Assembly (NCBI RefSeq): GCF_026340675.1
Contig: NZ_JAPEOX010000001.1
Location: 5,704,001 to 5,768,000 of the forward strand
DNA: 64,000 bases
Direction: 5' to 3'
From: Streptomyces sp. NBC_01264
GTDB taxonomy: Bacteria > Actinomycetota > Actinomycetes > Streptomycetales > Streptomycetaceae
The notes beneath the pieces were generated by a model. That model was not told where the DNA came from and searched no databases. It worked only from the letters and a program-made list of their open reading frames with translations. Below, one piece after another: positions 44,387 through 53,863 of the stretch. Made by a program: the position numbers and the translations under genes. Numbering within the stretch: the first letter of the stretch is position 1; each line of letters opens with the position of its first letter.

Positions 44387-45628
44387 ATGGCAACGAACGC
44401 TAAGACTCGCAAGGCCGCTCGGTACGCCGTACCGGTCGCGGTGTTCGGTGTGGTCGCCGGCACGATCGCGATGGTTCCGGCCTTCGCGAACGCCGGGGGA
44501 CCGGACCTTCCGAAGGTGACGGCCCAGCAGCTCATCGAGAAGATCGCCGCCTCGGACGTGCAGCAGCTGTCCGGCAGCGCCAAGATCAGCACGGACCTGG
44601 GACTGCCGAGCCTTCCGGCCGGCCTGCTGGGCGGCGGTGGCGGCGTGACCGGCGGCTCCGCGGACCCGCAGGAGAAGCTCGCCCAGCTGGCGAGCGGCAC
44701 CCACACCTTCCGCGTGGCCGCGGACGGCCCCGACCGCCAGAAGCTCACCTTCGTGGACGGCAAGGACGAGTACAGCCTCGTCCACAACGGCGACGACGTC
44801 TGGGGATACGACTCCAAGTCGAAGGAGGTCTTCCACGAGAAGGCGCCCACCGACACCACGGACGCGGACAGGGGCGGCAAGGGCGCGGACGGCCTCCCGG
44901 CCTCCCCGCAGGAGATCGCCCAGGAGGTCCTGAAGGCCGCCGGACCCACCACCGGCATCAGCGTCGGCGACACGGCCCAGGTGGCCGGACGCGACGCCTA
45001 CCAGCTGGTCCTGAAGCCGAAGGGGACCGGTTCGACGGTCGCCTCGGTGAAGATCGCGGTGGACGCGAAGAACGGCGTGCCGCTGCGCGTGCAGGTGCTC
45101 TCCACCGACGGCGGCAAGCCGATCGTGGACGCCGGCTTCACCAAGGTGGACTTCTCCAAGCCCGCCGCCGACACCTTCGCCTTCACCCCGCCCAAGGACG
45201 CCAAGGTGACCGAGGGCGCGGCCGGCGAGCACGGCAAGGGCAAGGGCAAGGGCAAGGGCGCCGACGGCGCCGACAAGGGCCTGGACGCGCTGGAAGCCAT
45301 CCCCGGCCTGGGCGGTCTGACCGGCGGCGCCGACGGCGCCAAGGGCGAGCCGAAGGTCCTCGGCGAGGGCTGGACCTCGATCGCCCGCATCGAGACCGGC
45401 GCGACCAACACCCTCAAGGGCCTGGACGACGCGGCCAAGGACAAGAACGCGCCCAAGGGGGCCGCGCAGTTCCTCGACTCGCTCGGCGAGAAGGTCTCCG
45501 GGAAGTTCGGCGAGGGCCGCGTCCTGAAGACCCGCGTGGTCAACGCGCTGATCACGGACGACGGCAAGGTCTACGTCGGCGCGGTCACCAAGGCCGAGCT
45601 GGTGAAGGCGGCCGACGCCAACAAGTAA
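44387..45628 (+). CDS. LolA-like (DUF2092) secreted protein
   Basis: The 413-residue protein has a signal region with KTRKAARYAVPVAVFG and a cleavage area around PAFANAGG. The mature part resembles LolA/LppX-type beta-barrel half-shells: LIEKIAASDVQQLSGSAKIS, VDGKDEYSLVHNGDDVWGYDSKSKEVFHE and the INVSKPADSLFSFTPP-like block KVDFSKPAADTFAFTPPKDA. A Lys/Gly linker (KGKGKGKG, near residue 285) leads to a C-terminal domain with LDSLGEKVSGKFGEGR. In Gram-positives such proteins may carry lipids or sense envelope state; the role is not proved. The gene lies alone between two terminators. Confidence 0.85.
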   Translation: MATNAKTRKAARYAVPVAVFGVVAGTIAMVPAFANAGGPDLPKVTAQQLIEKIAASDVQQLSGSAKISTDLGLPSLPAGLLGGGGGVTGGSADPQEKLAQLASGTHTFRVAADGPDRQKLTFVDGKDEYSLVHNGDDVWGYDSKSKEVFHEKAPTDTTDADRGGKGADGLPASPQEIAQEVLKAAGPTTGISVGDTAQVAGRDAYQLVLKPKGTGSTVASVKIAVDAKNGVPLRVQVLSTDGGKPIVDAGFTKVDFSKPAADTFAFTPPKDAKVTEGAAGEHGKGKGKGKGADGADKGLDALEAIPGLGGLTGGADGAKGEPKVLGEGWTSIARIETGATNTLKGLDDAAKDKNAPKGAAQFLDSLGEKVSGKFGEGRVLKTRVVNALITDDGKVYVGAVTKAELVKAADANK

Positions 45629-45662
45629 GCCGCCGCCGGCAAGTAACCGAAGCGGACGGCCG

Positions 45663-45695
45663 AGGGTGGGCGGGGACTGTGTCCCTGCCCACCCT
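45663..45695 (+). terminator. Terminator after the LolA-like gene
   Basis: AGGGTGGGC / GCCCACCCT forms a 9-bp stem, with an inner GGGA/TCCC pairing around CTGTG, 35 bases after the stop codon and followed by TT. Confidence 0.7.
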
Positions 45696-45744
45696 TGTGC
45701 CGTTCCGGTCCTGCGTACAGCGGCCCCGCTGTACCGTGAAAAGC

Positions 45745-45948
45745 ATGTCGAGACACGTCACCATCCGCCTGGAAGAAGAGTTCCACGAACGCCTGAAGGC
45801 GCGTGCGGCGGCCCTGGGCACGACGGTCACCGCGCTGATCACCGAAGTCACGGAACGCGAGCTCGACGAGGACCGGAAGGACTTCCTGTCCGGGATCGAG
45901 GAGTTCGCCGACCACTGGGGCTACTTCCAGGAGCGGTTCGGGCATTGA
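45745..45948 (+). CDS. Ribbon-helix-helix antitoxin-like protein
   Basis: The 67-residue protein MSRHVTIRLEEEFHERL has the N-terminal beta-strand (HVTIRL) and two helices of the ribbon-helix-helix fold, with TTVTALITEVTERELDED as the second helix. Such small DNA-binding proteins act as antitoxins and repress their own operon. The C-terminal acidic part (GIEEFADHWGYFQERFG) would cover the toxin. ATG 45745 is chosen over 45679 because the fold begins there. The stop codon overlaps the TTG of the next gene. Confidence 0.85.
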   Translation: MSRHVTIRLEEEFHERLKARAAALGTTVTALITEVTERELDEDRKDFLSGIEEFADHWGYFQERFGH

Positions 45949-46361
45949 AGATCACCATGGAGTGGGCCTGGACAGCCCTGGCCCACCATCTCCCGTCCGA
46001 TCCCGCCGTGTGGGATCCCTCCGGAGTGGCCGCCGCCGTGGCCCGGCACCAGAACGACCTCGTCCTGGTCCCCGAACAGCCCGCCCCGGACACCGCGTGG
46101 CGGGCCGCTGCGTTTCTGCACACCCTCGCGGTGTGCCCGGCGCTCGAATCCCCGATGAACGAGTTCTACGCCGCCGCCGCCACCCGCTCGTACCTGCGGG
46201 TCGCCGGGGCCAAGCAGCTGCCGTCGCCGGAGGAACTCGGCGATCTGGTGGAGGCCGCGAAGCTGGGGCACGCCGATGTCGCCGCGGTCGCGGAGGAACT
46301 GCGGTCCCGGATCCAGGAGCCGCTGTCGGCCTCGGTACGGGGCCTCGCGCAGGACACGTAG
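45945..46361 (+). CDS. Fic/Doc-like toxin component, catalytic motif degenerate
   Basis: The protein has 138 residues from TTG 45945 (overlapping TGA of the antitoxin) or 134 from ATG 45957. The pattern LKITMEWAWTALAHHL...WRAAAFLHTLAVCPALESPMNEFYAAAATRSYL matches proteins annotated in streptomycetes as the toxin of a Fic-family pair. The canonical HxFx(D/N)xNKR loop is absent: the matching region reads SPMNEFYAAAATR with no catalytic His or GN. AMPylation or phosphorylation activity is thus unlikely. With the antitoxin-like gene it may form an inactive or re-purposed module. A tandem duplication of 21 bases spans the stop codon. Confidence 0.8.
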   Translation: MKITMEWAWTALAHHLPSDPAVWDPSGVAAAVARHQNDLVLVPEQPAPDTAWRAAAFLHTLAVCPALESPMNEFYAAAATRSYLRVAGAKQLPSPEELGDLVEAAKLGHADVAAVAEELRSRIQEPLSASVRGLAQDT

Positions 46362-46391
46362 GAGCTCCGGCAGGACACGTAGGAGCTCCGG
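46350..46391. repeat. Perfect 21-bp tandem duplication
   Basis: CAGGACACGTAGGAGCTCCG plus G occurs twice in a row (46350-46370 and 46371-46391). The first copy contains the TAG stop of the toxin-like gene, so a second in-frame stop exists in the copy. Confidence 0.85.
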
Positions 46392-46421
46392 CAGGATCCG
46401 GGCGGATCCTGCCGGAGCTCC
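46382..46421. terminator. Perfect 18-bp inverted repeat, bidirectional terminator
   Basis: GGAGCTCCGGCAGGATCC / GGATCCTGCCGGAGCTCC with loop GGGC lies between the convergent toxin-like and aminopeptidase genes. The left arm shares the sequence duplicated in the 21-bp repeat. Confidence 0.8.
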
Positions 46422-46452
46422 GAAGTGCTAGATCACTTGGCGGGCCGGGGCC

Positions 46453-47841
<1,389 letters not shown>

Positions 47842-47961
47842 TCAGTGCGAGCCTGATGGTCAGTGAGGACATGACAGCCCGTCAAGACCTCAATCCGGTC
47901 ACACCCGTTCGGAAGGCGGACGGAGCCGCCCGTGGGGCCGGTGCGGGAGCACACTGGGGGG

Positions 47962-48360
47962 ATGAACGTGAACGAAGAGACCCGTGCGGCGGTCGTCGAG
48001 GCCCAGTGGACCGACCGGCGGCGGGTATGGGCGGACAGCCTGGAGCGTCGCGGACCCACGGTCTCGAGTCTCGGCACCCTCGCGGTGCTGGAGGCGGCCC
48101 ACGAGGACCCGCTCCTGCGCCGGCTGTACCCGTACACGAGCCATGGCCACGTGCACTTCAGCAGCACGACCCGCTTCCCCTACGAGGAGGCGGTCCCCTT
48201 CGTGATCCCGCTGCCGGACGGGCGGTTCCGCGTCAGGCGGCGCGATCCCTCCGGGGAGGTCGGCGAGGCCGACACGGCCGGGGAGGCCGTGGCCCTGGTG
48301 GTCGCGCACGCACCGCCCCGCCTCCGGCTCGCCGCCACGGGGCTGCCGATGGAGGCGTAG
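47962..48360 (+). CDS. DUF6193-like hypothetical protein
   Basis: The 132-residue soluble protein starts ATG 47962 behind a GGGGGG tract. It has VVEAQWTDRRRVWADSLERRGP, HVHFSSTTRFPYEEAVPFVI, GRFRVRRRDPSGEVG and DTAGEAVALVVAHAPP. This order recalls a family found next to natural-product or signalling genes and annotated as DUF6193; I am only moderately sure. No catalytic motif is evident. It is divergent from the aminopeptidase gene. Confidence 0.7.
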   Translation: MNVNEETRAAVVEAQWTDRRRVWADSLERRGPTVSSLGTLAVLEAAHEDPLLRRLYPYTSHGHVHFSSTTRFPYEEAVPFVIPLPDGRFRVRRRDPSGEVGEADTAGEAVALVVAHAPPRLRLAATGLPMEA

Positions 48361-48385
48361 GCGGCCCGGGTCCGGCGGACACGCG

Positions 48386-48413
48386 GACGGGCGCGTCCGA
48401 AGACGCGCCCGTC
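48386..48413. terminator. Perfect 12-bp hairpin between convergent genes
   Basis: GACGGGCGCGTC-CGAA-GACGCGCCCGTC lies 25 bases after the DUF6193-like stop and 25 before the rarD stop, so it can end both transcripts. Confidence 0.75.
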
Positions 48414-48438
48414 GGCGCCGCGAGCGGTGCTGCCGGTG

Positions 48439-49425
48439 CTACGCGCTCTCGCGCGCCGGGGTCGGGGCCGGGAGCGGCGCCGGGGCCGGCAGGGTCGCCG
48501 GCAGGCCGCCCTGGCGCAGGCCTTCCAGGCGCAGGGCGCGGGACCGGCGGGCGGTGCGCAGGGCGTCCCAGGTCAGGATCGAGAGGGCGAGCCACACCAG
48601 GGAGAAGCCGGCCCAGCGTGCGGGCGGCATGGCCTCGTGGAAGTACAGGACGCCGAGCCCGAACTGGAAGACCGGGGCCATGTACTGGAGCAGTCCGAGG
48701 GTGGACAGCGGGACCCGGATCGCGGCGGCGCCGAAGCAGATCAGCGGGATCGCGGTGACCAGCCCTGCCGAGGCCAGCAGGACGGCGTGGCCCGGACCCT
48801 GCGCGGTGAAGGTGGACTCGCCGCGCGAGCCGAGCCACAGCAGGTAGCCGAGGGCGGGCAGGAACATGATCACGGTCTCGGCGGTCAGCGATTCCAGGCC
48901 GCCCATGCCGAGCTGCTTCTTGATCAGCCCGTACACGGCGAAGGAGAAGGCCAGGATCAGAGAGATCCACGGCGGCCGCCCGTACCCGACGGCGAGGACC
49001 AGCACGGCCGCGACGGCGATCGCGACCGCGGCCCACTGCGTGCGGCGCAGGCGCTCGCCGAGCACCAGGACGCCGAGCGCGATGGTGACCAGGGGGTTGA
49101 TGAAGTAGCCGAGGCTCGCCTCGACGACCGCGCCGTTGTTGACCGCCCAGATGTAGACGCCCCAGTTCACGGTGACCAGGGCGGCGGCCACCCCCGTGAG
49201 GGCGAGCTTGCGCGGCTGGCGCATCAGCTCGGAGACCCATCCCCAGCGGCGCAGGGCCATCAGGGCCACGCCGACCACGGCCAGGGACCACACCATGCGG
49301 TGGGCGAGGATCTCGATCGCCCCGGCGGGCTGGAGGAGCGGCCAGAAGAGGGGCACGATTCCCCACATCCCGTACGAGGCGAAGCCGTAGAGCAACCCCG
49401 TGCGCTGGTCGTTCTGTGCCTTCAC
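48439..49425 (-). CDS. rarD: EamA family transporter RarD
   Basis: The 328-residue membrane protein has ten helices in two EamA repeats. The RarD pattern is clear: GLLYGFASYGMWGIVPLFW, EILAHRMVWSL, NWGVYIWAVNNGAVVEASLGY and a long IPLICFGAAAIRVPLSTLGLLQYMAPVFQF block. The GTG start at 49425 has GGAGG five bases upstream. An Ala/Pro-rich tail follows the last helix. RarD proteins are thought to move small molecules (chloramphenicol sensitivity in E. coli), but no substrate is established. Confidence 0.92.
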   Translation of the reverse strand: MKAQNDQRTGLLYGFASYGMWGIVPLFWPLLQPAGAIEILAHRMVWSLAVVGVALMALRRWGWVSELMRQPRKLALTGVAAALVTVNWGVYIWAVNNGAVVEASLGYFINPLVTIALGVLVLGERLRRTQWAAVAIAVAAVLVLAVGYGRPPWISLILAFSFAVYGLIKKQLGMGGLESLTAETVIMFLPALGYLLWLGSRGESTFTAQGPGHAVLLASAGLVTAIPLICFGAAAIRVPLSTLGLLQYMAPVFQFGLGVLYFHEAMPPARWAGFSLVWLALSILTWDALRTARRSRALRLEGLRQGGLPATLPAPAPLPAPTPARESA

Positions 49426-49554
49426 GGGACCTCCAGAGCTACTTCAAGCCAACCTGACGACGGTAGCGCCGTATGTCCCGAAAGTCATTAGTGTCAGGCG
49501 AGATGCTCATGACACTTGGACGGCGTCTCGGCATCCGGGACGGGTCCGGGACGC

Positions 49555-49593
49555 GACGGAGCCCGGACCCTCGCTGCGGGTCCGGGCTCCGTC
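49555..49593 (-). terminator. Terminator of korAB
   Basis: GACGGAGCCCGGACCC / GGGTCCGGGCTCCGTC is a 16-bp perfect stem with a 7-base loop, 18 bases after the korB stop codon. Confidence 0.8.
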
Positions 49594-49610
49594 GTGGTGC
49601 GGCGGACGGC

Positions 49611-50678
49611 TCAGCCGACGACCGTCCAGGTGTCGTTCCCGCTCAGCAGCGCGCCCAGGTCGCCCTTGCCGCTGCGGTCCACGGCCGTGTCCAGCTGTTC
49701 GGCCATGAGCGTGTCGTAGACGGGCCGCCGCACGTTGCGGAAGACCCCGATGGGCGTCTGGTGCAGCGTGTCGGGGTCGGCCAGCCGGGACAGCGCGAAC
49801 GCGTTGGTCGGGGAGGCCGAGGAGGCGTCGTGGACCAGGATCCGGGACTCGTTCTCGGGGGTCACGGTCACGACCTCCAGGTCGCCGGTGGCCTCGTTGC
49901 GCACGACGCCCTTGGCGTCCCCCACGCCGAAGCGGATCGGCTGCCCCTGCTCGAGGCGGATCACGGCCTCCTGGGCCTGCTCGTGGTCCTTGAGGACCTC
50001 GAAGGCGCCGTCGTTGAAGATGTTGCAGTTCTGGTAGATCTCCACCAGCGCCGTGCCCTCGTGGGCGGCCGCCGCGCGCAGCACCTCGGTGAGGTGCTTG
50101 CGGTCGGAGTCGACCGTACGGGCCACGAAGGAGGCCTCCGCGCCGATCGCGAGGGAGACCGGGTTGAAGGGCGCGTCGAGCGAGCCCATCGGGGTCGACT
50201 TGGTGATCTTGCCGACCTCGGAGGTGGGGGAGTACTGCCCCTTGGTCAGCCCGTAGATCCGGTTGTTGAACAGCAGGATCTTGAGGTTGACGTTCCGCCG
50301 CAGGGCGTGGATCAGGTGGTTTCCGCCGATGGAGAGCGCGTCCCCGTCACCGGTGACCACCCAGACCGACAGGTCGCGGCGCGAGGTGGCGAGCCCCGTG
50401 GCGATGGCCGGGGCGCGGCCGTGGATCGAGTGCATCCCGTACGTGTCCATGTAGTACGGGAAGCGCGAGGAGCAGCCGATGCCCGAGACGAAGACGATGT
50501 TCTCCTTCGCCAGCCCCAGCTCCGGCATGAAGCCCTGGACGGCGGCGAGGACCGCGTAGTCGCCGCAGCCGGGGCACCAGCGGACCTCCTGGTCCGACTT
50601 GAAGTCCTTCATCGACTGCTTGGCGGCCGCCTTGGGCACCAGCGAGAGCAGGGCGGGGCTGTCGGTCACCTCAGTCAT
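49611..50678 (-). CDS. korB: 2-oxoacid:ferredoxin oxidoreductase, beta subunit
   Basis: The 355-residue subunit binds thiamine diphosphate: CPGCGDYAVL near the start, GRAPAIATGLA, then VTGDGDALSIGGNH and LFNNRIYGLTKGQYSPTS. It is the short actinobacterial form with no separate gamma or delta genes. With the alpha subunit it oxidatively decarboxylates 2-oxoglutarate (or related 2-oxoacids) and reduces ferredoxin. ATG 50678 overlaps the korA stop by 8 bases. The assignment to 2-oxoglutarate follows mycobacterial KorAB. Confidence 0.93.
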   Translation of the reverse strand: MTEVTDSPALLSLVPKAAAKQSMKDFKSDQEVRWCPGCGDYAVLAAVQGFMPELGLAKENIVFVSGIGCSSRFPYYMDTYGMHSIHGRAPAIATGLATSRRDLSVWVVTGDGDALSIGGNHLIHALRRNVNLKILLFNNRIYGLTKGQYSPTSEVGKITKSTPMGSLDAPFNPVSLAIGAEASFVARTVDSDRKHLTEVLRAAAAHEGTALVEIYQNCNIFNDGAFEVLKDHEQAQEAVIRLEQGQPIRFGVGDAKGVVRNEATGDLEVVTVTPENESRILVHDASSASPTNAFALSRLADPDTLHQTPIGVFRNVRRPVYDTLMAEQLDTAVDRSGKGDLGALLSGNDTWTVVG

Positions 50679-52671
50679 TGATGGCCTCCTTGAGATGGTT
50701 GGCGAGCTGCTCGGCCTTGAACGGCATGCCGTTCACCTGGTTGTACGACGCCGCGTCGACCAGGTACTTCGCCCTCAGGAGGGTCGCGAGCTGCCCGAGG
50801 TTCATCTCCGGCACCACTACCTTGTCGTAACGCTTCAGGACCTCACCCAGATTCCTCGGGAACGGGTTGAGGTGGCGCAGATGGGCCTGCGCGATGGGGA
50901 GCCCGGCGAGCCGCAGCCGGCGTACGGCGGCCGTGATCGGCCCGTACGTCGAACCCCAGCCGATCACCAGGGTCCGCGCGCCGTCCGGGTCGTCGACCTC
51001 CAGGTCGGGGACCTGGATGCCGTCGATCTTGGCCTGGCGGGTGCGGACCATGAACTCGTGGTTGGCCGGGTCGTACGAGATGTTGCCCGTGCCGTCCTGC
51101 TTCTCGATGCCGCCGATCCGGTGCTCCAGCCCCGGCGTGCCCGGGACCGCCCAGGGGCGGGCCAGGGTCTGCGGATCGCGCTTGTACGGCCAGAAGACCT
51201 CGGTGCCGTCCGCGAGCTCGTGGTTGGGCCCGGCGGCGAACTGGACCTTGAGGTCCGGCAGGTCCGCCACGTCCGGGATCCGCCAGGGCTCGGAGCCGTT
51301 GGCGAGGTACCCGTCGGAGAGCAGGAACACCGGGGTCCGGTAGGTCAGCGCGATCCGGGCCGCGTCCAGCGCCGCGTCGAAGCAGTCCGCCGGCGTGCGC
51401 GGGGCCACGATCGGCACCGGGGCCTCGCCGTTGCGCCCGTACATGGCCTGGAGCAGGTCGGCCTGCTCCGTCTTGGTCGGCAGCCCGGTCGAGGGTCCGC
51501 CGCGCTGGATGTCCACGATCAGCAGCGGCAGCTCCAGGGAGACCGCGAGGCCGATCGTCTCGGACTTCAGGGCCACGCCGGGGCCGGAGGTGGTGGTCAC
51601 GCCGAGCGCGCCGCCGAAGGCCGCGCCCAGCGCCGCGCCGATGCCGGCGATCTCGTCCTCGGCCTGGAAGGTGCGTACGCCGAAGTTCTTGTGCTTGCTC
51701 AGCTCGTGCAGGATGTCCGAGGCCGGGGTGATCGGGTACGAGCCCAGGTAGATCGGCAGATCGGCCTGCTGGCCCGCCGCGATCAGCCCGTAGGACAGCG
51801 CGAGGTTCCCGGAGATGTTGCGGTACGTGCCGGTCGGGAAGGCGCGGGTGGCCGGGGCCACCTCGTAGGAGACGGCGAAGTCCTCGGTGGTCTCGCCGAA
51901 GTTCCAGCCGGCCCGGAAGGCGGTGACGTTCGCCTCCGCGATCTGCGGCTTCTTCGCGAACTTCTGCCGCAGGAAGGTCTCGGTGCCCTCGGTGGGCCGG
52001 TGGTACATCCAGGACAGCAGCCCGAGCGCGAACATGTTCTTGCTGCGCTCGGCCTCCTTGCGGGAGAGCCCGAACTCCTTCAGCGCCTCGACCGTGAGGG
52101 TGGTCAGCGGCACCGGGTGGACGTTGTAGGCGTCCAGCGAGCCGTCCTCCAGCGGGGAGGCGTCGTAGCCGACCTTGGCCATCGGGCGCTTGGTGAACTC
52201 GTCGGTGTTGACGATGATCTCCGCGCCGCGCGGCACGTCCGCGATGTTCGCCTTCAGCGCCGCCGGATTCATCGCCACCAGGACGTTCGGGGCGTCGCCC
52301 GGCGTCAGGATGTCGTGGTCGGCGAAGTGCAGCTGGAAGGACGACACGCCGGGGAGGGTGCCGGCGGGCGCCCTGATCTCGGCCGGGAAGTTCGGCAGCG
52401 TCGAGAGGTCGTTGCCGAAGGAGGCGGTTTCCGAGGTGAAGCGGTCACCGGTGAGCTGCATGCCGTCACCGGAGTCACCCGCGAAGCGGATGATCACCCG
52501 ATCGAGACGGCGCACTTCCTTCGTCACGGCGTCCCCGGCGGCTTCGGCGTGGCCGGGATGGCCGGCGGGCTCGCCGTTCGGGCCCGTGCCCGGGGACGTG
52601 CGCTGCTCGCCGACGACTGCGCCTTCGGCCCCGTCGGACTGTTCGGCTGGGCTACTGACCTGGCTGGTCAC
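50671..52671 (-). CDS. korA: 2-oxoacid:ferredoxin oxidoreductase, alpha subunit
   Basis: The 666-residue subunit is a gamma-alpha fusion: an N-terminal gamma domain (RVIIRFAGDSGDGMQLTG) followed by the pyrimidine-binding alpha domain with GSYPITPASDILHEL and TTSGPGVALKSE. The GTG start at 52671 has a perfect AAGGAGG nine bases upstream; the ORF could be ten codons longer. A hydrophilic N-terminal tail of about 55 residues precedes the gamma domain. It makes low-potential reduced ferredoxin in the cytoplasm. Its proximity to a complex-I-like operon without NADH subunits is suggestive. Confidence 0.94.
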   Translation of the reverse strand: MTSQVSSPAEQSDGAEGAVVGEQRTSPGTGPNGEPAGHPGHAEAAGDAVTKEVRRLDRVIIRFAGDSGDGMQLTGDRFTSETASFGNDLSTLPNFPAEIRAPAGTLPGVSSFQLHFADHDILTPGDAPNVLVAMNPAALKANIADVPRGAEIIVNTDEFTKRPMAKVGYDASPLEDGSLDAYNVHPVPLTTLTVEALKEFGLSRKEAERSKNMFALGLLSWMYHRPTEGTETFLRQKFAKKPQIAEANVTAFRAGWNFGETTEDFAVSYEVAPATRAFPTGTYRNISGNLALSYGLIAAGQQADLPIYLGSYPITPASDILHELSKHKNFGVRTFQAEDEIAGIGAALGAAFGGALGVTTTSGPGVALKSETIGLAVSLELPLLIVDIQRGGPSTGLPTKTEQADLLQAMYGRNGEAPVPIVAPRTPADCFDAALDAARIALTYRTPVFLLSDGYLANGSEPWRIPDVADLPDLKVQFAAGPNHELADGTEVFWPYKRDPQTLARPWAVPGTPGLEHRIGGIEKQDGTGNISYDPANHEFMVRTRQAKIDGIQVPDLEVDDPDGARTLVIGWGSTYGPITAAVRRLRLAGLPIAQAHLRHLNPFPRNLGEVLKRYDKVVVPEMNLGQLATLLRAKYLVDAASYNQVNGMPFKAEQLANHLKEAIND

Positions 52672-52815
52672 TGAACTGGACCTCCTTCGAGGCGTGAGCA
52701 CTGCCCAAGTTCCACCCTACGACCGTAGGGATCGCTTCCCCGGGCTGCTCATTTTCTGGACCGCCCCTTCGGCGGTCTGTCCGAATCCGGCCTTACCTGA
52801 CAGAGTGTCAGTTGA

Positions 52816-53487
52816 TCAAGATCTTAGGTAGGTGAGAACGGCCAGCACGCGCCGGTGATCCCCGTCACTGGGTGACAGGCCCAGCTTCATGAAGATGTTG
52901 CTGACGTGCTTCTCGACCGCCCCGTCGCTCACCACCAGCTGTTTGGCCACCGCGGAATTGGTCCGCCCCTCGGCCATCAGCCCGAGCACCTCGCGCTCGC
53001 GCGGGGTCAGCCCCGCCAGCACGTCCTGCTTGCGGCTGCGTCCGAGCAGCTGCGCCACGACCTCCGGGTCCAGGGCGGTACCGCCCCGGGCCACGCGGAC
53101 GACGGCGTCGAGGAACTCGCGCACATCGGCCACCCGGTCCTTCAGCAGGTACCCCACCCCGGTACTGGACCCGGCCAGCAGCTCGGTGGCGTACTGCTCC
53201 TCCACGTACTGGGACAGCACGAGCACACCTATCCCGGGGTGGTCGCGCCGCAGCCGTACGGCCGCCCGTACGCCCTCGTCGGTGTGCGTCGGCGGCATCC
53301 GCACATCGGCCACCACCACGTCCGGCAGCGCATTCTCCGCAGCCAGCTCCGCCACCGTCTTGATCAGGGCTTCCGCGTCCCCGACGCCTGCGACGACGTC
53401 ATGCCCCCGGTCGGTCAGCAACCTGGTCAGGCCCTCACGCAGCAGCACTGAATCCTCGGCGATGACCACCCGCACCCTGTCTTCCAC
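52816..53487 (-). CDS. NarL/LuxR family response regulator
   Basis: The 223-residue regulator has a receiver domain with E11-D12, phospho-acceptor Asp61 (VVVADVRMPP) and a conserved Lys in GYLLKDRV. The LuxR-type DNA-binding domain follows (LTPREREVLGLMAEGRTNSAVAKQL). It should pair with one or both sensor kinases encoded upstream in the same orientation. I prefer GTG 53487, close to the first beta-strand, over TTG 53514. The target genes are not evident, though the region encodes respiratory functions on both sides. Confidence 0.9.
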   Translation of the reverse strand: MEDRVRVVIAEDSVLLREGLTRLLTDRGHDVVAGVGDAEALIKTVAELAAENALPDVVVADVRMPPTHTDEGVRAAVRLRRDHPGIGVLVLSQYVEEQYATELLAGSSTGVGYLLKDRVADVREFLDAVVRVARGGTALDPEVVAQLLGRSRKQDVLAGLTPREREVLGLMAEGRTNSAVAKQLVVSDGAVEKHVSNIFMKLGLSPSDGDHRRVLAVLTYLRS

Positions 53488-53726
53488 GACTTCGTTGCTC
53501 CCGCGTCCACTCAAGCCCCGTGTTCCCTGACTCAGCCAAGCATCCCAGTCTTGAGCCCGGATACAGCCGGAGCGCGATCAACGCGTACCCCCGGACCGGC
53601 TGTTTCCAGCCCCTGGAGGCCTCCCGGCGGCCGCGCCGCCGAAAGTCAGGTCCTTGGCCCCGCGGCGCGCCGGGGCGAACGGCACCCGCTCGGGGTCGGT
53701 CGGGGGCGGTCGGACGGCATGCGAAA

Positions 53727-53759
53727 GCACGGACACCCACCGGGGCGGGGTGTCCGTGC
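53727..53759 (-). terminator. Hairpin after the first sensor kinase gene
   Basis: GCACGGACACCC / GGGTGTCCGTGC forms a 12-bp stem 105 bases beyond the kinase stop, on the side of the response regulator gene. Confidence 0.6.
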
Positions 53760-53773
53760 GGTCGCGCGGTCAT

Positions 53774-53809
53774 CGATGGTGCTCACGATGGTGCTCACGA
53801 GGGTGCTCG
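53774..53809. repeat. Three tandem 12-base units
   Basis: CGATGGTGCTCA occurs twice in succession and is followed by the variant CGAGGGTGCTCG. Confidence 0.75.
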
Positions 53810-53863
53810 TACGAGCGGTCGGCCGGAGCGGTCAGCCGGACTGGTCGGTCAGGTCGGGAGGCC

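Larger units (their letters stand above)
53488..53863. other. 376-bp gap between response regulator and sensor kinase genes
   Basis: No gene is supported. The gap contains a hairpin (53727-53759) and three tandem 12-base units (53774-53809). Because of the hairpin the response regulator may have its own promoter rather than share the kinase transcript. Confidence 0.55.

Noticed and set aside
49611..52671. Calling korAB a pyruvate:ferredoxin oxidoreductase
   Set aside because: The two-subunit gamma-alpha fusion plus beta form fits the actinobacterial 2-oxoglutarate enzyme better, though substrate range cannot be fixed by sequence.
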